Assembly: GCA_045599965.1 (NCBI GenBank)
Contig: JAZRXA010000059.1
Coordinates: 1 to 17,979, forward strand
Reading direction: 5' to 3'
Source of the DNA: RGIG5612 sp045599965
GTDB lineage: Bacteria; Bacillota; Clostridia; Lachnospirales; Lachnospiraceae
DNA: 17,979 bases
A model generated the notes under the pieces. The model did no database searches, was not told the DNA's origin, and worked only from the letters and a program-made list of their open reading frames with translations. The first letter of the stretch is position 1; every line of letters starts with the position of its first letter. The position numbers and the translations under genes were made by a program. Below are positions 14,173 to 17,979 of this stretch, piece by piece.

Positions 14173-14769
14173 ATGCTCACAACCTTAGAATATTACAACA
14201 AAAATGCATATGAGTTTGTTCAAAATACACTTTTGGTAGATTTTAAGAATATCCAGGATAAATTTTTGGAAAAACTACCTGTGAATGCTTGTGTTCTCGA
14301 TTTTGGCTGCGGGGCAGGTCGTGATACAAAATATTTTTTGAAAAAAGGGTACCAAGTTGATGCGACAGATGGCTCAGAAGAAATCTGCAAAATGGCTAGC
14401 GATTATACTGGAATAAAAGTAAAGCAGATGCTTTTTGAAGAACTTGATGAAAATGAGAAGTATGATGGAATTTGGGCATGTGCATCAATATTACATTTGT
14501 CCAAAGATGAACTTAAACCAGTATTTATTAAAATGATTAAAGCGTTAAAGGTAGATGGTGTAATTTACACATCATTTAAGTATGGCGAGTTTGAAGGTGA
14601 AAGAAACGGAAGATTTTTCACGGATTTTACAGAAGCATCTTTTGATGAATTTATAAAACCGTTTAATGATATTGAAATTATTGAGTGCTGGATTTCTGGC
14701 GATGCAAGACCGGAAAGGGAAGAAGAAAAGTGGCTGAATCTAATTTTGCAAAAGGTGAATACACACTAA
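14173..14769 (+). CDS. Class I SAM-dependent methyltransferase (TehB-like)
   Basis: This 198-aa protein has a complete class I methyltransferase core: motif I VLDFGCGAGRD (41-51), an acidic residue in the motif II region (DATDGSEE, about 64-71) and a motif IV-like GIWACASILHLS (about 99-110). It lacks the (D/N)PPY motif of DNA amino-methyltransferases, so DNA adenine or cytosine-N4 methylation is unlikely, and small-molecule or protein methylation is more plausible. It follows the 360-aa gene by 13 nt with a weak ribosome site and overlaps the HNH gene. This pairing with an HNH nuclease recurs in defence islands to my recollection. A decayed second copy of its start lies at about 17702. Confidence 0.85.
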   Translation: MLTTLEYYNKNAYEFVQNTLLVDFKNIQDKFLEKLPVNACVLDFGCGAGRDTKYFLKKGYQVDATDGSEEICKMASDYTGIKVKQMLFEELDENEKYDGIWACASILHLSKDELKPVFIKMIKALKVDGVIYTSFKYGEFEGERNGRFFTDFTEASFDEFIKPFNDIEIIECWISGDARPEREEEKWLNLILQKVNTH

Positions 14770-15902
14770 AGATTGATGGAAAATATTATAATACATTAGA
14801 TATCGAATCATTTTCTCTTATGATGAAAGATCCTGCTTATTGTTATAAGTTTTATTGGTTAGAAGCTATTGTTCATTTAATAGCTGAAGATATAAGGAAA
14901 ACGACATTTGATGCAATCATTGATGAAATGATTTGCAATGCATGGTATTCCGTTCGTGAATTCCACATTCATCTTAGTGGAATGCAATTAGATGGACAGG
15001 TAAGAGATGGCTTAGAAAGAGCTGTTCTTTTATTGTCTAAATTATCTGACTTGCCAGCAAATGCTTCCAAGGTTGAAATAAAGAACGCTATAAAGAAATA
15101 TAATGAAGAATTAAAGACATATAAGGAGCAACTTACAAATATGGTTCCTTATAGAGCGTTAGCAGGATTTTTTAATAAATGCGAAGAAAAAGCAGATTGG
15201 GGAAGCATTAGAAGACTTACTAATTATATAGAAAGAATAAATCGTGATTCTATCCTATTACCATATACATTAGGTGAAGAAAGCAAACTGAATAAAAAAG
15301 TGTATTTCCAAGATGCATGGGTGGAAATGATTCAAGATAATATGGTATCAATTCTTGGCTGGATACAGTATGAAAAAGTTAAGTGGCTGCAAAATAATAA
15401 TCCTGAAGTGCCAGGGCTTGTTTATAAATTAGCGCCTATGGATGAAAAAATGCGAAAACTTAATAGTGTTCGCAAACTTTGGGAAGGCATATTAGAATTA
15501 AGCGATATTAAAGATGTATTTACTGACGAATCAGTTGTTTCGCATAAATATGATGTTGATCATTTTATCCCTTGGTCATTTGTAATGAATGACGAACTAT
15601 GGAATCTTATGCCAATGAATTCTTCTCTTAATTCTTCTAAAAGTAATAAGCTTCCAAAGTGGAATCCGTTCTTTAAGCGTTTTGCAAAGAACCAGTTTAT
15701 TATGTATCAGCTAATTCACGAAAAAGAGAAGATTCATAAATTATATGAGTCCTGTTTCAAAGACAATCTTCATTCAATATGGGCTGGCCAGGAACTTTAT
15801 CGCAAAGGCAATTCCGAAATAGAGTTTACTAATATCCTTCAAAAAAATATGCAACCAGTATATGATTCTGCCAGAAGGCAGGGGTATGAGGTTTGGAATT
15901 AA
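14730..15902 (+). CDS. HNH endonuclease
   Basis: The start chosen is GTG 14730, which overlaps the methyltransferase gene by 40 nt and has AAAGGGA nine bases upstream. An in-frame ATG at 14685 would lengthen the overlap to 85 nt with no ribosome site. The protein is 390 aa. An N-terminal helical region carries DPAYCYKFYWLEAI (about 33-46). The HNH motif lies near residues 272-310: HKYDVDHFIPWSF with the catalytic Asp-His, then NLMPMNSSLNSSKSNKLP. It is a DNA nuclease of the single-domain HNH type. With the methyltransferase it may form a restriction-like or abortive defence pair. The last 17 codons are duplicated at 17733-17785. Confidence 0.88.
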   Translation: MAESNFAKGEYTLKIDGKYYNTLDIESFSLMMKDPAYCYKFYWLEAIVHLIAEDIRKTTFDAIIDEMICNAWYSVREFHIHLSGMQLDGQVRDGLERAVLLLSKLSDLPANASKVEIKNAIKKYNEELKTYKEQLTNMVPYRALAGFFNKCEEKADWGSIRRLTNYIERINRDSILLPYTLGEESKLNKKVYFQDAWVEMIQDNMVSILGWIQYEKVKWLQNNNPEVPGLVYKLAPMDEKMRKLNSVRKLWEGILELSDIKDVFTDESVVSHKYDVDHFIPWSFVMNDELWNLMPMNSSLNSSKSNKLPKWNPFFKRFAKNQFIMYQLIHEKEKIHKLYESCFKDNLHSIWAGQELYRKGNSEIEFTNILQKNMQPVYDSARRQGYEVWN

Positions 15903-15947
15903 CTTGATGTGATATCGAAAAAAAGTTAAAATTAAATTCATTGCAAT

Positions 15948-16009
15948 AAAAAAAGAATGGTCCTACGTTTTCCGTACAGACCCCCTCGAGTGGGCGCCAG
16001 GCCATCCTT
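15948..16009 (-). terminator. Structured terminator (three-way-junction fold) of the DUF3800 gene
   Basis: On the - strand a 10-bp outer stem (AAGGATGGCC with its partner at 15953-15963, one mismatch and one wobble) is followed by seven Ts (15954-15948). Inside it are two further hairpins: GGTC-c-TACG-loop-CGTA-ca-GACC at 15959-15982, and a C/G-rich one around CCCCTCGAGTGGG. This is more elaborate than a normal terminator. It lies 24 nt past the DUF3800 stop and also just after the HNH gene on the other strand. A second identical copy occupies 17858-17914. Confidence 0.7.
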
Positions 16010-16033
16010 AATCTCAATCCACTTTATCATGTT

Positions 16034-16621
16034 TTAAATCTTTTTGTCAATTTTTTTTACTATGTTTTTTATGATTTTGTAAAAATTATATGAATCCTGA
16101 TTCGATAAATGCAATCTAATTATGCTACAAATATTATCAACAAATTTGAGTCCAACAGAATTTTGTGAATCAATGGGATTAATGGAAAGAACATTTTCTA
16201 AGTTAGATATTTTTTCGATGATAGATGCTTCGAAATTTTTATTTCCAAATTTATCAAAAACAATATCAATTGGATAATTGATATTATTCGCTATTTCAAA
16301 AAGTAAAGAAATATAAATCAATTCTTTTTGACGCTCTTTTAGAATTGAGTTTGTTTTTTTATAGTAGGCATAATATATTCCTTCGCTAATTGGCACTATT
16401 GATTTTAATAGTATTTTTTTAATTTTTTGAAAGCGCGTATCTAACAAAGTTGATTTAAATTCAATGAAAATTTTTTGTTTTGTTTTTTGTGAGATAGAAA
16501 AATTAGAGATAATATTTTTGAACTGTCTAAAGGCTAATCGAACATCTTTTTCGGATTTTACCATTAAGGACGCCACGATATAATACTCGTCATTTTCTGT
16601 TTCATCAACATATAAAATCAT
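16034..16621 (-). CDS. DUF3800 domain protein
   Basis: This 195-aa protein starts with the acidic LYVDETEND motif (residues 3-11). It ends with KFVDNICSIIRLHL (about 158-171), the paired Asp motifs that mark DUF3800, a family with a predicted RNase H-like fold often found in phage-defence and mobile regions. It has a basic, Lys/Ile-rich composition and a very AT-rich coding sequence. No clear ribosome binding site is seen before the ATG. It converges on the methyltransferase-HNH pair and ends at the structured terminator. Its last codons (NIVKKIDKKI) are duplicated at 17939-17970, so it belongs to the same duplicated cassette as the HNH gene. A nuclease role is possible but not demonstrated for the family to my knowledge. 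Confidence 0.8.
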   Translation of the reverse strand: MILYVDETENDEYYIVASLMVKSEKDVRLAFRQFKNIISNFSISQKTKQKIFIEFKSTLLDTRFQKIKKILLKSIVPISEGIYYAYYKKTNSILKERQKELIYISLLFEIANNINYPIDIVFDKFGNKNFEASIIEKISNLENVLSINPIDSQNSVGLKFVDNICSIIRLHLSNQDSYNFYKIIKNIVKKIDKKI

Positions 16622-16665
16622 ATGGTTGAAATCTTTCTATTTAAGTTTTTTCTTTTTTTATCGGA

Positions 16666-16942
16666 ATCAATAAAAGAACTTTTAGAATTTTCAGAACATC
16701 TTTATTGACTGAATCCATAGTATAACAAAATCAAAACCAATTCAATGTTTACATTTTTTATTTTCATGCTTTGCCTCGCACTAATCCGCAAAATCGGATG
16801 GTAAGTCCAACTTTTGTATAAAAGTGGATGTTAACCCCCATCTCAGACGAAGAAAAACGATTTTCACTAGATATACCATCCGTTTTAGTGTACAAACTAG
16901 ACTTTCCATCCACTTTTTTTATGTCAAAAATTAGAAGAAAGG
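16666..16942. repeat. 277-bp direct repeat, left copy (contains hairpin copy B)
   Basis: Bases 16666-16942 and 17331-17607 are near-identical direct repeats at an offset of exactly 665 bp. They differ by scattered substitutions, mainly around 16770 and 16802-16818. Each contains an AT-rich 95-bp lead segment with no gene, then the hairpin repeat, then ATGTCAAAAATTAGAAGAAAGG. Together they flank the toxin-antitoxin module. Confidence 0.9.
16763..16915. repeat. Hairpin repeat, copy B
   Basis: The core is 16796-16911: GGATGG at 16796-16801 faces CTAGACTTTCCATCC at 16897-16911. The left arm has mutated (GTAAGTCCAA instead of GGAAGTCTAG), so the outer stem is weaker than in copies A and C. The middle of the unit is otherwise nearly identical to the other copies. 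Confidence 0.8.
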
Positions 16943-16959
16943 CCTGTTACCACGTGTAA

Positions 16960-16982
16960 AAGGCCGGGTATCGCTCGGCCTT
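16960..16982. other. GC-rich hairpin between copy B and the antitoxin promoter
   Basis: AAGGCCG (16960-16966) and CGGCCTT (16976-16982) form a 7-bp stem with a 9-nt loop. On the - strand the stem is followed by four Ts, so it may act as a weak backup terminator for toxin readthrough. It is absent from copies A and C. Confidence 0.45.
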
Positions 16983-17003
16983 GGTTAATTTAAATATGAG
17001 TGC

Positions 17004-17031
17004 TTGCAATTAAAGGGAAATTGTGTAGAAT
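17004..17031 (+). promoter_or_regulatory. Promoter of the antitoxin RNA
   Basis: TTGCAA (17004-17009) and TAGAAT (17026-17031) are 16 bp apart, upstream of a non-coding stretch ending in a terminator. The predicted start is near 17038-17040. It looks stronger than anything upstream of the toxin on the other strand, as expected for a type I antitoxin. Confidence 0.6.
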
Positions 17032-17038
17032 AGAGTTA

Positions 17039-17126
17039 TAAATAAAGGAGCTGCCGTTACGGTCAGTCCGAGTTTTTAGGAAAATGATCACTCACTTTCG
17101 GGAAAAACAGGGAGCGATCATTTTTT
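17039..17126 (+). ncRNA. Putative antisense antitoxin RNA of a type I toxin-antitoxin system
   Basis: A transcript of about 88 nt would run from the promoter to the terminator at 17081-17126 and contains no open frame. Its 5' part, GGAGCTGC-N5-CGGTCAGTCC (17047-17069), folds into a hairpin. Its 3' part is complementary to the stop codon and 3' end of the toxin mRNA, as in txpA/RatA or bsrG/SR4 pairs. Base pairing there would target the toxin mRNA for degradation or block translation. Confidence 0.6.
17081..17126. terminator. Bidirectional terminator shared by toxin and antitoxin
   Basis: AAAATGATC-A-CTC (17081-17093) pairs with GAG-C-GATCATTTT (17112-17124), with one internal mismatch. Six Ts follow on the + strand and TTTT ends the stem on the - strand. 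The toxin stop codon (17120-17118) lies inside the stem. Convergent RNAs ending at a common terminator are typical of Fst/par-like type I loci. Confidence 0.75.
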
Positions 17127-17210
17127 ATGTAAATTACTAAGCGTGATACCTAAGCTAATGCTTGAGATAACAATGCTAGTAAACGAAATTATAAAGTTTA
17201 TAACTTCCAT
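17118..17210 (-). CDS. Small hydrophobic type I toxin peptide, 30 aa
   Basis: The peptide is a single membrane-spanning segment (INFIISFTSIVISSISLGIT, residues 4-23) with a short basic tail (HKK), the size and shape of Fst/TxpA/holin-like type I toxins. AAAGGAGG lies eight bases before the ATG at 17210; another in-frame ATG two codons upstream is too close to that site. The mRNA leader begins with GGAGCTGC-N12-CGGTCAGTCC, the same boxes found at the 5' end of the antisense RNA, so the locus has inverted-repeat ends. A short dyad AGGC-RC-...-GCCT (17281-17296) precedes it. The toxin promoter is not clear. Overproduction would be expected to depolarise the membrane; this is inferred from the class. 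A decayed copy lies at 11036-11084. Confidence 0.7.
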   Translation of the reverse strand: MEVINFIISFTSIVISSISLGITLSNLHKK

Positions 17211-17330
17211 ACACATCACCTCCTTTCCTAAAATGGAATTGGAGGACTGACCGCAAACCGTTCTTGCAGCTCCTATGTAAAGGCACAAATGCGCCTAAAC
17301 ACCAAATTTTCTCATCGCTTTTTAATCTGG

Positions 17331-17607
17331 ATCAATAAAAGAACTTTTAGAATTTTCAGAACATCTTTATTGACTGAATCCATAGTATAACAAAATCAAA
17401 ATCAATTCAATGTTTACATTTTTTATTTTCATGCTCCGGCTCGCACTAATCTGCAAAACCGGATGGGAAGTCTAGCTTTCGCACAAAAGTGGATGTTAAC
17501 CCCCATCTCAGACGAAGAAAAACGATTTTCACTAGACATACCATCCGTTTTAGTGTACAAACTAGACTTCCCATCCACTATTTTTATGTCAAAAATTAGA
17601 AGAAAGG
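17331..17607. repeat. 277-bp direct repeat, right copy (contains hairpin copy C)
   Basis: This is the partner of 16666-16942 at a 665-bp offset. Recombination between the two would remove the toxin-antitoxin module and one hairpin. Confidence 0.9.
17428..17580. repeat. Hairpin repeat, copy C (most perfect)
   Basis: GGATGGGAAGTCTAG (17461-17475) and CTAGACTTCCCATCC (17562-17576) are perfectly complementary over 15 bp. The inner arms (TTTCG-CACAAAAGTGGATG against TTTGTACACTAAAACGGATG read on the other strand) extend the pairing. The unstructured middle is about 40 nt. Confidence 0.85.
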
Positions 17608-17701
17608 ATTGTTGTATTTGTCGATAAAAACCGACAATCAGGGCAAAAACAAAAATTGAGAGAGCATTTAATATAAAGAAATGTTATCGCAGGTAATGGG
17701 C

Positions 17702-17785
17702 AAAATAGCATTTATCCACAACCATAGAATATGCAACCAGTATATGATTTTGCCAGAAGGCAGAGGTATGAGGTTTGGAATTAAC
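17702..17785 (+). pseudogene. Deletion relic of a second methyltransferase-HNH cassette
   Basis: Bases 17702-17732 match the start of the methyltransferase gene (14163-14193) at 25 of 31 positions, with the ATG lost. Bases from 17728 match the 3' end of the HNH gene (from 15846) almost exactly, still encoding MQPVYDFARRQ and the VWN end before a stop. The two join at AATAT, a 5-bp microhomology present at both parental sites, removing about 1657 bp. A 24-bp stretch at the HNH end is then tandemly duplicated (17762-17785 and 17786-17809). Confidence 0.75.
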
Positions 17786-17857
17786 AGGGATATGAGGTTT
17801 GGAATTAACTTGATGTGATATCGAAAAAAGTTAAAATTAAATTCATTGCAATAAAAA

Positions 17858-17914
17858 AAGAATGGTCCTACGTTTTCCGTACAGACCCCCTCGAGTGGGC
17901 GCCAGGCCATCCTT
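17858..17914 (-). terminator. Second copy of the structured terminator
   Basis: These 57 nt are identical to 15953-16009, including both inner hairpins and the - strand T-run. It is retained in the decayed cassette although the genes on both sides are broken. Confidence 0.7.
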
Positions 17915-17938
17915 AATCTGAATTCACTTTATCATGTT

Positions 17939-17970
17939 TTAAATCTTTTTGTCAATTTTTTTTACTATGT
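17939..17970 (-). pseudogene. Relic of a DUF3800 gene 3' end
   Basis: The - strand still encodes NIVKKIDKKI and a stop, identical to the end of the intact DUF3800 gene (16034-16065). Homology stops at about 17970, where the sequence switches to the start of a hairpin repeat unit. Confidence 0.75.
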
Positions 17971-17971
17971 T

Positions 17972-17979
17972 TTCATGCT
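17972..17979. repeat. Probable start of hairpin repeat, copy D (cut by window end)
   Basis: The last bases, TTCATGCT, are the first bases of copies A (10882), B (16763) and C (17428), and they appear exactly where the DUF3800 homology breaks off. Eight bases are weak evidence alone; the position makes a fourth copy likely. Confidence 0.45.

Noticed and set aside
15829..16017. Open frame on the - strand reading through the structured terminator (and its 80-aa counterpart at 17668-17910)
   Set aside because: Both lie inside the duplicated structured element and T-run, have no ribosome site and match only because the DNA is duplicated. They look like spurious frames in a terminator.
17340..17395. 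23-aa frame on the - strand within the 277-bp repeat (starting GATTCAGTC after ATG)
   Set aside because: The ATG sits one base after a possible -10 box, there is no ribosome site, and the two repeat copies end in different frames after the repeat boundary.
10882..17979. CRISPR array
   Set aside because: The repeats are 115-277 bp, few, and separated by hundreds to thousands of bases; no short regularly spaced repeats or cas genes are present.

Overview
The window looks like an AT-rich, anaerobic Firmicute (Clostridia/Negativicutes-like). Ribosome binding sites are of the AGGAGG type, codons favour A/T in third position, and the catabolic enzymes belong to oxygen-sensitive fermentative metabolism. 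Genus cannot be fixed from the sequence.

Left half (about 400-8743) is a catabolic locus. A leftward operon runs athL-bthL-thiolase-SDR (5904 down to 401) and ends at a strong hairpin terminator. The first two genes are a molybdopterin/Fe-S transhydroxylase that closely resembles pyrogallol-phloroglucinol transhydroxylase of Pelobacter acidigallici, including the catalytic residues and the Fe-S cysteine pattern. The SDR and thiolase fit later reductive and thiolytic steps of trihydroxybenzene breakdown. Divergent from it, a Na+/solute symporter and an OFA-type MFS carrier form a two-gene transport operon. The intergenic region holds a leftward promoter with a 19-bp spacer filled by a perfect dyad, the architecture of MerR-family activated promoters, and a near-consensus rightward promoter. 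No MerR gene lies in the window.

Middle (8744-9911): a YgjP-type metallopeptidase gene, probably transcribed as a leaderless mRNA, converges with zero spacing on an HD-domain hydrolase gene.

Right half (9984-17979) is an accessory, defence-island-like region. It holds (i) a class III Fic AMP-transferase with an extra N-terminal ribbon-helix-helix-like segment; (ii) a four-gene operon of unrecognised proteins (31, 108, 480 and 360 aa), the last with a long Gly/Ala-rich membrane segment, the best candidate here for an undescribed system; (iii) a methyltransferase-HNH nuclease pair and a convergent DUF3800 gene sharing a structured terminator; (iv) a type I toxin-antitoxin module with a 30-aa hydrophobic toxin and a convergent antisense RNA.

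These modules are punctuated by three copies of a ~115-bp imperfect hairpin (10915, 16796, 17461), with the first bases of a probable fourth at the window end. A 277-bp direct repeat flanks the toxin-antitoxin unit. The far right end is the internally deleted relic of a second methyltransferase-HNH-DUF3800 cassette, and a second toxin relic follows the first hairpin copy. The region therefore reads as a repeatedly duplicated and decaying array of modules with common repeat boundaries.
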